From Macrostomum hystrix (Eukaryota > Platyhelminthes > Macrostomidae), in assembly GCA_950097015.1 (NCBI GenBank), contig CATNEN010000015.1, positions 156,501-220,500 on the forward strand: a DNA stretch of 64,000 nt, written 5' to 3'. The notes under the pieces were generated by a model. It searched no databases, was not told where the DNA came from, and saw only the letters and a list, made by a program, of their open reading frames with translations. Position numbers and translations under genes: made by a program. The first letter of the stretch is position 1, and each line of letters begins with the position of its first letter. Below are positions 1 to 11,222 of the stretch, one piece after another.

Positions 1-1860
1 CGGCTTGGTCACTGCCTTCTCTAAACTCGGTTCATCGCCAGACGCGCACAGCTCGCTGTCGCAAGCGTCAGCATCAGCAGGTACATTGGAAGATCCCTCT
101 GCTTGTGGGATGGTCACGTCGCTGTCCATCTGCACAATGATTGATTTCGATGAACTTGTGTAAAAATATAATGCTAAGATACTGACAAACACATTATGAT
201 TCAATGAGGGTTTAGCTGGACCCTGCGTCTGAAAGTCTGTGTGGCAGTCGGTGCTTGAAGCACGCACAGTCAATGTGAACGAGATTCCATGAGGGTTTAG
301 ATGGACCCGCAGCTTATAATTCGCCCAATTATAATGATATTCATTAAGTAAAGCCAATGCACTATTGCAGCTTTGGTGTAACTAAACTAAGCAACACTCA
401 CCGATTCAGAATGATGACGTTGTGGTGACGGCTTTCGGTCTTGTATTTTGTTAGCCGATGACCTGATCATGAGATGCACAGCACTTGAGTCGGATTCTTC
501 GACAATAGCATTCTCCTTTGATGGCTGGAGCGCCAAGTTACTGGGAGAGTTCTTCTTGCCTCCAGTATGATTTCTCCGAGTCTGAAGAGCAGTCGCTGAC
601 TCTTGAGTAGCTGTGGTCAACCTGGCCGATGCTGAGGGTTGTTCACGCAACTTCTGAACTGATGTCGGCTTGGTCACTGCCTTCTCTAAACTCGGTTCAT
701 CGCCAGACGCGCACAGCTCGCTGTCGCAAGCGTCAGCGTCAGCATCAGCATTGGAAGATCCCTCTGCTTGTGGGATGGTCACGTCGCTGTCCATCTGCAC
801 AATGATTGATTTCGATGAACTTGTGTAAAAATATAATGCTAAGATACTGACAAACACATTATGATTCAATGAGGGTTTAGCTGGATCCTGCGTCTGAAAG
901 TCTGTGTGGCAGTCGGTGCTTGAAGCACGCACAGTCAATGTGAACGAGATTCCATGAGGGTTTAGATGGACCCGCAGCTTATAATTCGCCCAATTATAAT
1001 GATATTCATTAAGTAAAGCCAATGCACTATTGCAGCTTTGGTGTAACTAAACTAAGCAACACTCACCGATTCAGAATGATGACGTTGTGGTGACGGCTTT
1101 CGGTCTTGTATTTTGTTAGCCGATGACCTGATCATGAGATGCACAGCACTTGAGTCGGATTCTTCGACAATAGCATTCTCCTTTGATGGCTGGAGCGCCA
1201 AGTTACTGGGAGAGTTCTTCTTGCCTCCAGTATGATTTCTCCGAGTCTGAAGAGCAGTCGCTGACGACTCTTGAGTAGCTGTCGTCACTGATGTCGCATG
1301 GCGTTGATGCGTTTTCTTTTGATCAGCTTTACGAAATGTGGAATCCAAGGCAACTGGGTGTTCGTCTGTGCGGACGGCGAAAATCTGGTTGACTGCTCTC
1401 ACTTTTGCTTCTCTTTTATGTACCCTGGCCGATGCTGAGGGCTGTTCACGCGACTTCTGAACTGATGTCGGCTTGGGCAGCGCCTTCTCTAAACTCGGTT
1501 CATCGCGAGACGCGCACAGCTCGCTGTCGTAAGCGTCAGCATCAGCATTGGAAGATCCCTCTGCTTGTGGGATGGTCACGTCGCTGTCCATCTGCACAAT
1601 GATTGATTTAGATGAACTTGTGTAAAAATATAATATAAGATACTGACAAACACATTATGATTCAATGAGGGTTTAGCTGGACCCTGCGTCTGAAAGTCTG
1701 TGTGGCAGTCGGTGCTTGAAGCACGCACAGTCAATGTGAACGAGATTCCATGCATGAGGGTTTAGATGGACCCCACGTATGAAAGTCTGTTTGGCAGTCG
1801 CTGTTTGAAGTACCCAAAGTTATTTTGAACGAGATTCAATGAGTGTCTAGCTTGGACCCA
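1..1860 (-). repeat. Tandem exon-plus-intron duplication, three copies
   Basis: A block holding one exon and its flanking intron is repeated in tandem. Exon copies are 1591-1067 (525 nt), 794-402 (393 nt) and 129 to the window edge. The period is about 665 bp between the two lower copies and 797 bp between the upper two; the upper exon carries an extra 132 nt (44 codons). Intron sequence is copied too, including the block around 200-380, 860-1040 and 1660-1750. A shorter degenerate version of the intron motif (GAGGGTTTAG...GGACC) continues to about 1950. Exon lengths are multiples of three and both splice phases are 0, so copies can be added or skipped without breaking the frame. Confidence 0.85.
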
Positions 1861-2465
1861 CTTCTGAAAGTCTGTTTCTTACAGCACTTCATGTTTGTGA
1901 ACTGGATTCAAAGAGGGTTTAGCTGGACCCCGCCTTTGAAATAGGAATGTCTCGAATGAAATTGGGGCTCGACATTTGATTTTGAGTTAAAGAGCAATAA
2001 ATCTAAGTAGCACTAAAGTTAGCAGTTCCTACCTTCATTGCTTTGTCCTGCTCGTTTGGTGGGAAGCATTTTTCTGAAATGTTTTGAGATTGATGGATTT
2101 TGAGTCAGTTTGCTTGGATAGTGTTTGACGGTGAATTATCTGACAATGGTTATGACATGTGATCATTAATATTTCTTACCACAAGATGAATGCAGACTTA
2201 GAATTACACTTGTTGGTATGTTGCTTCGTGGCTCCCAAGAATTTTGATTGCTGGAATATAAAAGCACTGTTTATTAGCCGAACACATATGGGAATATGCA
2301 AACAACTTTCAATAGTATATAGAAGGAACAGAGTGCAGTGGTAAATAAGTATTTTGAAACTCACCTAGAATATCCTTTCCACTTAATGTAGAGCTTCTTT
2401 TTTGTGCACTTGATAATATTTTCAACGTAGAAACGCCTGCTATCTTGGGGCTTTTTCTTCTGCAT
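1..2465 (-). CDS. Chromodomain protein (HP1/CBX-like), 5' part with tandemly repeated exons
   Basis: Exons on the minus strand: 2465-2365, 2250-2180, 2073-2033, 1591-1067, 794-402 and 129 running off the window start. All junctions are GT-AG and in frame. Exons 1 and 2 join into one chromodomain, about residues 10-60, with the motifs YVENII, IKWKGYS and NSWEP. The aromatic cage for methyl-lysine appears kept as Phe/Trp/Tyr; HP1 has Tyr/Trp/Tyr. Chromodomains of this type bind methylated histone H3 tails in the nucleus. The three large exons that follow are paralogous copies, each beginning MDSDVTIPQ and ending HHSES. They are rich in Ser, Glu, Lys and Arg and look disordered. I chose the start at 2465 because it gives an ATG ten codons before the chromodomain. 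The C-terminus, possibly with a chromoshadow domain, lies outside the window, so HP1 versus Polycomb/CDY-like cannot be decided. Confidence 0.8.
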
Positions 2466-3984
2466 GCTGGCGTGTAAGAACAACTAGTTGACAGAATCAG
2501 TCTGTGAGGTCAACTAAATCATTTTGAAATCTTGTTTTTAGAGTTGGGGATTGGTGTCTGTTGTTGTGGTTAGGATGATGTTTATGTAGACCCTCCATCT
2601 TTGATTATGACTCAGCCAGCTACGGACCAATTAGAGCCCATCGGGAGGAAGAGAAGGGAATGGCCAACGTTCAGACGGACGAATAGAAAGGAATGGAAGA
2701 AGGGTTGAATGGGTTGAGACACCCCATCATTGACTGTCCATTTAAACACAGGATTGGCTAGCTGTTTTGAGGTTGGCTTGGACCTCAGTCAGGAGGGTTC
2801 GGCTTTTCTTAACTTCATTATCTAGCCCATAGGCTGCCGACACTACAAACGTTTGAATGTGAAGCACAAAAACTATTTTCGGAGTCCGTGCCTTAAGCAA
2901 GGAAGGCAATTTCTTTTTTTGTCTCCTTAAATTAAGCAGTGCTGCAAATGCAGTCATTCGAAATTATTTAAATCATGGCCTTCAATCAGGGTTCTCTAAA
3001 ACCAACACTATGAAGCATTTGTTTCAAGTATGATAGCAACAGGACAATATGTGAACCATCTGAGTTCATAAATCACAATAAATAAATAGAAAATAAGACA
3101 ATAAATAAACATCTAATCTTTAGTTATTGCGGATGCATCGCAGTTTCCATTTGTATGCTCATCGAATATATGTTAATCTAGTTTTACAATCCACTCACTT
3201 CAGCCAGTTCAGCAAGCTCTGCAACTCAAAAATGCCACAATGTATTAAATATGTTCTCAAAAGTGCTTAAATATGCATCCTGAAGAGCTCTGTCATGAAG
3301 CAAAGAACTTTTCATACAAACAAAACATACACTTTGTATGTATGAATTTCGTCTGTTTTTGGGTTAGGTGGACCTCGGCGATGTGGTTTAGGTGGACGGA
3401 GTAAAAGGTCCTTGTAAACTACAATACTCATTACTTAAAATCTAAACTACTTTAAGTAGAGGGACGTTGACCACTGCAATGACTGCCTTTTAGACTATGG
3501 AGTCGGTCAAGCTAAACCCCCTCTGTACTTTCCATTAAAGAAATATGAAGTGGTCCACTTAAAGGGTCCATGCAATCGAAAGGTCCCGCTAACGAGGCTT
3601 TTAAACCGACGAAGAGTCTACACAAACACACATACACTAACACATACAGGTAAACTGCATTTCAGTCGCGGGTTTCAGCCCGCCAGCCCGCCCACCCAGT
3701 CTTTAGCGAACTCGAGCTTGACTTGTCACGCTTCTCAGGAGGCGGTGGGCTCGCTTTCTCTCTCCTCCCTGCCCCCCTGTTCCCTAGGAGTGGGTGAGTT
3801 GCGCTCTGCCGTTGACTCACAGGCTGGGCCGTGCGTGGCTAGCCTTGCCGTGCCTGTAGGAAAAGCACGATGCAACTTGCAGAGCAGCTCAGCTCGCCTT
3901 GTGGAGCTGTTCGCATCCTTAGCTGCCGTAGTGCATCTGCAAGCGACCTTTCCCCTTTATTACGCCTGCCCTAATTGGGTCATA

Positions 3985-4170
3985 TGTGCTGCTGACAGCA
4001 CAGCCGCAGCTATTGCGTGGCGCATCTGAAGGCTGCGTACGGCTGTTCAGTCCATGGACTGGGGGGACGCCAAAGCCACCTCAATTACCCCAGCTGATGC
4101 CGGTACCCATTTAACAGCTTGGTGAACTGAAGCAATGCAGATTTAAGTGTCTTGCTAAAGGACATTAATT
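3985..4170 (-). mobile_element. SINE-like dispersed repeat, family B copy
   Basis: The minus strand carries the signature shared with copies near 21.8, 39.1, 55.0 and 58.9 kb: a segment reading AGCAAGACACTTAA, then a CAGTCCATGGACTGAAC palindrome, then a CAATAGCTGCGGCTGTG tail. The best-preserved head (21765 onward) looks tRNA-derived. Confidence 0.5.
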
Positions 4171-4172
4171 GT

Positions 4173-4292
4173 TCCAGTGGAGTCGAGTGAAGCATGGTCA
4201 TAGACCAGACGCCAGCTAGCGGAGTCTCCAGTGGAGTCGATACTTTTGTGAGTGAAGCATGGTCATAGACCAGATGCCAGCTAGCGGAGTCC
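4173..4292. repeat. Two-copy tandem duplication
   Basis: Two adjacent copies of about 55-64 bp share the core GAAGCATGGTCATAGACCAG followed by GCCAGCTAGCGGAGTC. The second copy carries an extra TACTTTTGTGAG insertion. There is no coding context. Confidence 0.7.
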
Positions 4293-5173
4293 ACAGAAAG
4301 CAAATAACGGATTCCTGCCGAGTGGCGCCTTTGTGTGTGTGTGGGAGTTTCTGTGTTGCTTACCGCTTCGACTTCGGACAGGCCGGAGTCACCTGGCTAC
4401 TGATAAGGGCGTTATCGCTAGTGTACACACGGGCGGCCTCTGCCCAGCGCAGTTGGATTGAGAATACCCTGGAGAAGTTCTCATTTTCTCACAGTAGTTA
4501 AGAGTGACGGCATCATCGGTTTGGAGTTGTTCCAGTTGAAATCTGCTCTTATCAGCGGCTGTCTGAAGTTCCCTAACATCGCACCATGTAGTTATAAATA
4601 CTGCTTGCTTAGCAGCCGTGCAGCAATCAGTAAACAAAAATTTAACAGAAAAAATAAGCATTCTATGAGGTAAGCAAAGTAGGTAAGCAAGCAGTTGGGC
4701 AAACATGTTACCAAACACGCGCAACACCGGCAAACGTTTATACTGCTAAAATATATTATTTTGGCAGTCTTTAAAATTGTTGCCGTAACCACCTGTGGTA
4801 TTTCTTAAGAAGCAAGCTTGAGACCGTCAAAAGTCAACATGTGATTCACTATTTAATTTTTACCGTACCGAGTGGCACGCAAGCCCCTTCATGTCTTTGA
4901 ATGTCCACAGACCATTGTGTTCGAATGCCTTAACATTACATTTTCCGAGGTCTCCGTGCCTATTTTGGTCTGAGCACAGCTGAGAACAGCGCCGATTCTA
5001 AAGTGAGCTCAGCTTTGGCGGAAATTAGCCCTTAAAGCGCTCTTAGCTCGTAATAGAATTATTATGTGTCCTCTATACTCTACTTATCATGCGACTCAGT
5101 AGTAGCAATGTGAACATTTTACACTTTTCTAATCCCTTTACTAAAATTCAAAACTATCTATATATATTTTTTT

Positions 5174-7759
5174 ATGCTAAAATTCGGAATGCCCGCATCG
5201 CCCTGCAGGCTGGAGCGCCTGGCCTACTCGCATGACGACTTCTCCGACCTCGGCAAGCTGATCGGCAATGGCGCGTTTTTCTCCGTGCACCTGGTTGAGA
5301 CCACCAAGTACAAGGAGGCCCGGCCTGACATGCCGAAACGAGTGGCGCTGAAGGTTTTGGATGAAACAGCGGACGATCAGATTGTTGAGTCCTTCTTCTC
5401 AGAGGCCGAGCTGCTGCTGGGCATGGAGCACAGATACATCATGCAGGTGGGTGCCAGCGGGTTCTAACCTGGCTCTGACTGTTTTGTTGCTAAGCCAATC
5501 GCCAGCAGAAACGAGCCATGGGGAAGGGGCTATGTGCATAATATATTAGCCGATATGTATCGAAAATTAGCAAACATGTATTGTAGCTCTTAGATGGTGA
5601 CAAAGAACGTGGTTTTAATAATAATTTTTTGTCTAATATTTTTATAACGAAGTTCCATGCTTACTACTATAAGTATAGCAGCTTCAATGTTAGCATATTT
5701 TTTGTGGTTGCTACAGCCAAAAAAACTTTCGTATATAATATATTCGCGCAAAACCTGCCACTGATTCTGCATATAACAATACGGGCTATTCTTATTCTCT
5801 CAAGACTGTTTGTCTCTTCTCTTCCTGTTGCAGATTTGATAGTTCCAAGAGTCCAGTGTGGGATATGTTTATTTGCTTATTCATTATGTGCATTTCAACT
5901 ATATGTAGCACTGCACTGTGCTAATATCTACCTGTTAGTAAATAAGAGTGATTCTGCGCAGTAAACATGCTGTGCTATATTTAGCTATCCGCAGTGCGCA
6001 CATGGCACATTGTACCCGGTACAGTGCCATCTGCGAACTATTATTTTACTTGCTCACATAAATTTTCTCCTGCCTATTGTGTTAACGAGTTCTGCTGCTC
6101 TGCGCATTATTACTCACTTCTCGCTGTCTCATAGCTTGTTTTTGTTTCCATTGGCCCGGACCAGTAGTTATTTATGTTCACTTGTTATCCGAGTTCAATA
6201 TATATTTAAGATTCAGGTGAGAGAATGAGACTCAGGTGAGAGAATGAGACACAGGTGAGAGAATGAGACTCAGGTGAGAGAATGAGACACAGGTGAGAGA
6301 ATGAGACTCAGGTGAGAGAATGAGCCTCAGGTGAGAGTATGAGCCTCAGGTGAGAGAATGAGACTCGGGTGAGAGAATGAGCCTCAGGTGAGAGTATGAG
6401 CCTCAGGTGAGAGAATGAGACTCGGGTGAGAGAATGAGACTCAGGTAAGAGTATGAGCCTCGGGTGAGAGAATGAGACTCGGGTGAGAGAATGAGACTCA
6501 GATAACAGTATGAGCCTCGGGTGAGAGAATGAGACTCGGGTGAGAGAATGAGACTCGGGTGAGAGAATGAGACTCAGGTAAGAGTATGAGCCTCGGGTGA
6601 GAGAATGAGACTCGGGTGAGAGAATGAGACTCAGATAAGAGTATGAGCCTCGGGTGAGAGAATAAGATTCAAGGGAGAGAATGAGACTCAGTTAAGAGAA
6701 TGAGCCTCAGGTGAGAGAATGAGAGAATGCGCTAAAAGTATGGTACTGTAAAGCAAATATGAGATCATTTTAGCTTTGCTTCCGTCTCGACAGTGTAAAG
6801 GTTTTACTTTTTGTCAGAGCTTAAGTTGACTTTCTGATGCGCAAGCTCTATAGAACGGGGCAATTTTGCGGAGAATTGTCAGACTGCATTTCCTATCCCT
6901 GACCTGCCGCAGTTCCCTAATTTCGTCATCCCCACCGCAATGTGCCATGCCGCAGGTATTCGGCATCTGCGCCAGCACCCGGCCTTTCTGCCTGCTGGTG
7001 GAATACTGCGAGTTCGGCGACCTGCAGACCCTGCTGCGCCGCACAGCCAGCGGTGACCTCGGCCATCAGCGAAGGAGCCACTTGGTGCCCAACGGCAGCT
7101 CCTACAACTCCACGGTGGCCACCAACGTTGAAGCCGTCGAGCTGATGCCGTCCACCTCTGCCATGGGGGCATCGCCGCCAACGACTGCTGTGGCGGATAC
7201 TTCAGCTGCAGACGACTCGGCGGTCGAGCTGCGGACGCGACCTCTGGAACTCGAGGACCTGCTTCGCATGGGGTCGCAGGTGGCCAACGCCCTGAGCTAC
7301 ATCAGCAAGCGCGGCCTGGTGTTCCGCGATCTCGCCAGCCGCAACATCCTCGTTACCGCCGACTACGACATCCGGCTTGCCGACTTCGGCATGTGCCGCA
7401 AGCTGCCGCTGGGCAACCGCGCCGCCTGCGTGGTGTCCGAGTCCGAGTGCCTCCCAGTCCGCTGGCTGGCGCCCGAGACCGTGCGAGAGTCCCGCTTCTA
7501 CCCGGAGTCTGACGTGTACGCCTTCGGTGTACTGCTGTGGGAGCTGTTCAGCATGGGCGAGCAGCCCTGGACCGGCTACTCTGTTGAGCAAGTCTGGGAG
7601 ATGAAGCTGCAGAATGCTGACTGTCAGCTGCCGCGGCCGCAGCGGGCTCCGGAGAATGTCTGGGCCCTAATGCGTGCCTGCTGGTCTGCGGACCGGGCGG
7701 CAAGGCCCGGCTTCAGCTCGCTGACCTACCAGCTGCACCAGGCCGCCACGCACTGCTGA
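5174..7759 (+). CDS. Receptor-tyrosine-kinase-like protein kinase domain
   Basis: Exon 5209-5446, or from an ATG at 5174 if that is the true start, is joined in phase 0 to 6956-7759. Together they make a complete tyrosine-kinase-type domain. Visible motifs: glycine loop GNGAFFSV, VALKVL lysine, helix-C Glu in FFSEAELL, FRDLASRN catalytic loop, DFGMCRKL, PVRWLAPE, SDVYAFGVLLWELFS, and CW...RP near the end. A 60-residue Ser/Ala-rich insert sits between helices D and E, as in many RTKs. The MuSK/ROR/Trk type fits best, but no subfamily is certain. A strong AG acceptor (CCCTGCAG) just before 5209 suggests upstream exons for ectodomain and membrane span, yet none was found in the window. The catalytic His is Phe and the activation loop has no Tyr. 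The protein ends just after the kinase core. Confidence 0.8.
6210..6735 (+). repeat. 19-bp minisatellite in the RTK-like intron
   Basis: About 27 copies of GAGAGAATGAGACTCAGGT with point variants lie inside the intron between the two kinase exons. Every unit contains CAGGTGAG or CGGGTGAG, a good match to a 5' splice site. Confidence 0.9.
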
Positions 7760-7844
7760 TGGGAGACGGTGACGTCATTCGTGCCATGGGACCATCAAAC
7801 CGAGCTCTGCGATATCATAATTGGATTTGCTTTCTAACGCACGG

Positions 7845-8165
7845 CCATGGAGGGGTCGGTGGCAGAGCGGTGAAAGCGTTTGCTTCTCGCACCGCGGTCG
7901 CAGAGAGAATTCTTGTCGTGTAATATAGGCCCTTGAAGTCCAACCACCAAGCACTTTAAAAGTGTACACTGCCTGACGATAAGAAAGACAGGGCAGATGT
8001 ACACACCTGTGTGAGCGTATGCCTGCGTACAGTATGTGTGTGCGTGTGTGCTCAGGAGTCAGCGAAATGGGCATAATTGCCTCCTCGCTGGCTGCAGGTC
8101 TAGTGTCATCAAATTATGTGCCACTGCCCACAGCCCTCCTGCAATTTTTTTAATTATCACTTGGC
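7845..8165 (+). mobile_element. tRNA-derived SINE, family A copy
   Basis: The head has an A-box-like GTGGCAGAGCGGTGAAAGC. The body shares long near-identical blocks with the minus-strand copy at 36240-36620, such as CTCAGGAGTCAGCGAAATGG and CCCACAGCCCTCCTGCAA. The head resembles a type II (Leu/Ser) tRNA gene. It lies just 3' of the RTK-like stop codon. Confidence 0.7.
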
Positions 8166-8274
8166 CATATTCGTTGCTTTCGTATTGCGCGCTTTTAAAT
8201 GTTATCTGAACAACCAGGGGCATGCTGGGCAGCCTGCCAGTGCACAGAGAGGGTAGTTCAAAAGTCGTCTAAAA

Positions 8275-8970
8275 TTACCTACTCCCCAGAAACTCCATGG
8301 ATTCCGCTCCCCAGAAACTACAGGGATTCCCGCTCCCCAGAAACTCCATGGATTCCCGCTCCCCAGAAACTTCAGGGATTCCCGCTCCCCAGAAACTCCA
8401 TGGATTCCCGCTCACCAGAAACTTCAGGGATTCCCGCTCCCAGAAACTCCATGGATTCCCGCTCCCCAAAAACTTCAGAGATTCCCGCTCCCCAGAAACT
8501 CCATGGATTCCGCTCCCCAGAAACTTCAGGGATTCCCGCTCCCCAGAAACTCCATGGATTCCCGCTCACCAGAAACTCCATGGATTCCCGCTCACCAGAA
8601 ACTCCATGGATTCCCGCTCACCAGAAACTTCAGAGATTCCCGCTCCCCAGAAACTCCATGGATTCCCGCTCACCAGAAACTCCATGGATTCCCGCTCACC
8701 AGAAACTCCATGGATTCCCGCTCACCAGAAACTCCATGGATTCCGCTCCCCAGAAACTCCATGGATTCCGCTCCCCAGAAACTTCAGGGATTCCCGCTCC
8801 CCAGAAACTCCATGGATTCCCGCTCCCCAGAAACTTCAGGGATTCCCGCTCCCCAGAAACTTCAGAGATTCCCGCTCCCCAGAAACTCCAGGGATTCCCG
8901 CTCCCCAGAAACTTCAGGGATTCCCGCTCCCCAAAAACTTCAGGGATTTCCGCTCCCCCAGAAACCCAAG
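8275..8970 (+). repeat. 26-bp minisatellite
   Basis: About 26 copies of CCCCAGAAACTCCATGGATT plus CCCGCT, with a second subtype in which CTCCATGG becomes CTTCAGGG or CTTCAGAG. Some units have 25 bp. The long open frames across it arise from the repeat and are not credible genes. Confidence 0.9.
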
Positions 8971-9365
8971 CGATTCTGCGTCGCTCAGAATCTCAACGGA
9001 TTCCCACCACTCAGACGGACGCTTTCTAAAAATAAGTCAAAAAAGAATTCGGTTGGCAGGCTCTCGTCTCAGCTCGCAGCCCAGAGAACTGTCAGGGACC
9101 AGAATTCATTCCTTGTTGCTTTTTAGTGCTCATTTGTACAGCGTTTTATTCACTTTCAGTGCCAACCGTCTGGTCTCACCCATTCCCGTGCGATAAAGCC
9201 ATCCTACTCATTCGCTCTGATTGTAAAAATGTAATTGTTCCATTCCCTGTATGATCCACCATCACTCTTTTTGAGCTGCCTTGCCTTGCTTTTGTAGGCT
9301 TCTCATTGTGCGCTTATCTTGTGCTACGCTTGTTGGATATTTTTATGAGCCCATTAGGCCAAGAA
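8971..9365. other. Spacer between minisatellites
   Basis: Unique sequence between two arrays. No exon, RNA gene or mobile element could be supported. Confidence 0.4.
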
Positions 9366-10303
9366 GGTCATTAGGCCAGTAGGTCTAGAAGGTCATTAGG
9401 CCAGTAGGTCTAGAAGGTCATGAAGCCAGTAGGTCTAGACGATCATGAGGCCAGTAGGCCTAGAAGGTCACGAGGCCAGTAGGTCTAGGTCATGAAGCCA
9501 GTAGGTCTAGAAGGTCATTAGGCCGGTAGGTCTAGGTCATGAGGCCAGTAGGTCTAGAAGGTCATGAAGCCAGTAGGTCTAGAAGGTCATGAGGCCAGTA
9601 GGTCTAGGTCATGAAGCCAGTAGGTCTAGAAGGTCATGAAGCCAGTAGGTCTAGAAGGTCATTTGGCCAGTAGGTCTAGAAGGTCATGGGGCCAGTAGGT
9701 CTAGAAGGTCATGAAGCCAGTAGGTCTAGAAGGTCATTTGGCCAGTAGGTCTAGAAGGTCATGGGGCCAGTAGGTCTAGAAGGTCATGGGGCCAGTAGGT
9801 CTAGAAGGTCATGAAGCCAGTAGGTCTAGAAGGTCATGAAGCCAGTAGGTCTAGAAGGTCATGAAGCCAGTAGGTCTAGAAGGTCATGGGGCCAGTAGGT
9901 CTAGAAGGTCATGAAGCCAGTAGGTCTAGAAGGTCATGGGGCCAGTAGGTCTAGAAGGTCATGAAGCCAGTAGGTCTAGAAGGTCATGGGGCCAGTAGGT
10001 CTAGAAGGTCATGAAGCCAGTAGGTCTAGGTCATGAAGCCAGTAGGTCTAGAAGGTCATGGGGCCAGTAGGTCTAGAAGGTCATGAAGCCAGTAGGTCTA
10101 GAAGGTCATGGGGCCAGTAGGTCTAGAAGGTCATGAAGCCAGTAGGTCTAGAAGGTCATGAAGCCAGTAGGTCTAGAAGGTCATTAGGCCAGTAGGTCTA
10201 GAAGGTCATGAAGCCAGTAGGTCTAGAAGGTCATGGGGCCAGTAGGTCTAGAAGGTCATGAAGCCAGTAGGTCTAGAAGGTCATGAAGCCAGTAGGTCTA
10301 GAA
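9366..10303 (+). repeat. 25-bp minisatellite
   Basis: About 38 copies of GGTCTAGAAGGTCATGAAGC plus CAGTA. Two subtypes, GAAGCC and GGGGCC, alternate through much of the array, and some units lack GAA and are shorter. This points to higher-order amplification. Confidence 0.9.
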
Positions 10304-10418
10304 TGTGAATCGCTGCTCACTATTGTATGGTTTCCTATTACTTTATTCTGGTGCTACTGAGCTAATGCCAGTCCTGTGCAGCAAGATTATTTTGAGTGTT
10401 TTTGTCTATTTAAATTCA

Positions 10419-10605
10419 GCCGAGGACAAAGAGTTGCCCTCAGAGGCTGCAGAGCTGCAGCAGGCGATTGTCATTGCGCCAGAGCACAGCTCCCAGTTCT
10501 TGAGCCAACTGTTATCCCCTTCTCCGCCTGAGCTCAGCCATGCCGAGCAACTAGATGAGAATTTTACTGTAGAGTCCGCGATTCCCTGCATAAGCAGTTT
10601 TTTAT
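10419..10605 (+). other. Possible single coding exon, unassigned
   Basis: A pyrimidine-rich acceptor (TTTAAATTCAG) precedes a GC-richer open stretch encoding an acidic, Gln/Glu/Ser-rich segment beginning AEDKELPSEAAEL. No matching donor or neighbouring exon was found and no family is recognised. It could be chance. Confidence 0.2.
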
Positions 10606-10744
10606 TCTTTTTGCTGTTGTTTTTAGCATCGGATGCCTTTTTTGTATTTATTAAATTGTTTATTCGATTAGCTGTTATAACGACCTACTTGTTATACTGT
10701 TTTCATTTTGCTATGCCAGACATTTGAACTCCAGTTGCAGGCCT

Positions 10745-11222
10745 AGTGCTCAACTCTCCCTCTGCCTTCTAACCTCCCTTCGTCTTCTCCCCCCTCTGCC
10801 TTCTAACCTCCCTTCGTCTTCTCCCCCCTCTGCCTTCTAACCTCCCTTCGTCTTCTCCCGCTGCCTTCTAACCTCCCTTCGTCTTCTCCCCCTCTGCCTT
10901 CTAACCTCCCTTCGTCTTCTCCCCCTCTGCCTTCTAACCTCCCTTCGTCTTCTCCCTCTGCCTTCTAACCTCCCTTCGTCTTCTCCCCTCTGCCTTCCAA
11001 CCTCCCTTCGTCTCCGCCCTCTGCCTTCTAACCTCCCTTCGTCTCCGCCCTCTGCCTTCCAACCTCCCTTCGTCTTCTCCCCCTCTGCCTTCTAACCTCC
11101 CTTCGTCTTCTCCCCCTCTGCCTTCTAACCTCCCTTCGTCTTCTCCCCCTCTGCCTTCTAACCTCCCTTTGTTTTCTCCCCCTCTGCCTGCCTTCTAATC
11201 TCATTTTCGTCTCCCCCTCTGC
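10745..11222 (+). repeat. 33-bp minisatellite
   Basis: About 14 copies of CCTCTGCCTTCTAACCTCCC plus TTCGTCTTCTCCC. The array is strongly pyrimidine-rich on the plus strand and so purine-rich on the minus strand. Confidence 0.9.

Larger units (their letters stand above)
2466..5208. other. Spacer upstream of the chromodomain gene and the RTK-like kinase
   Basis: No coding exon could be supported on either strand. The stretch holds an internal duplication near 4173-4292 and a minus-strand SINE-like block near 3985-4170. Promoters for the two flanking, divergently arranged genes may lie here, but no clear TATA box or other element stood out. Confidence 0.5.

Noticed and set aside
3550-4029. 159-codon plus-strand open frame
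   Set aside because: No splice sites, biased composition (TNTHTLTHTG) and overlap with a SINE-like tail; no recognisable domain.
8199-9196. Long overlapping open frames (up to 299 codons) with ETPWIP/PRNSMDS-type repeats
   Set aside because: All come from the 26-bp minisatellite, which stays open in several frames on both strands; no start context or splice partner.
9366-10303. CRISPR-like regular repeats
   Set aside because: Units are contiguous with no unique spacers and the genome is animal; it is a minisatellite.
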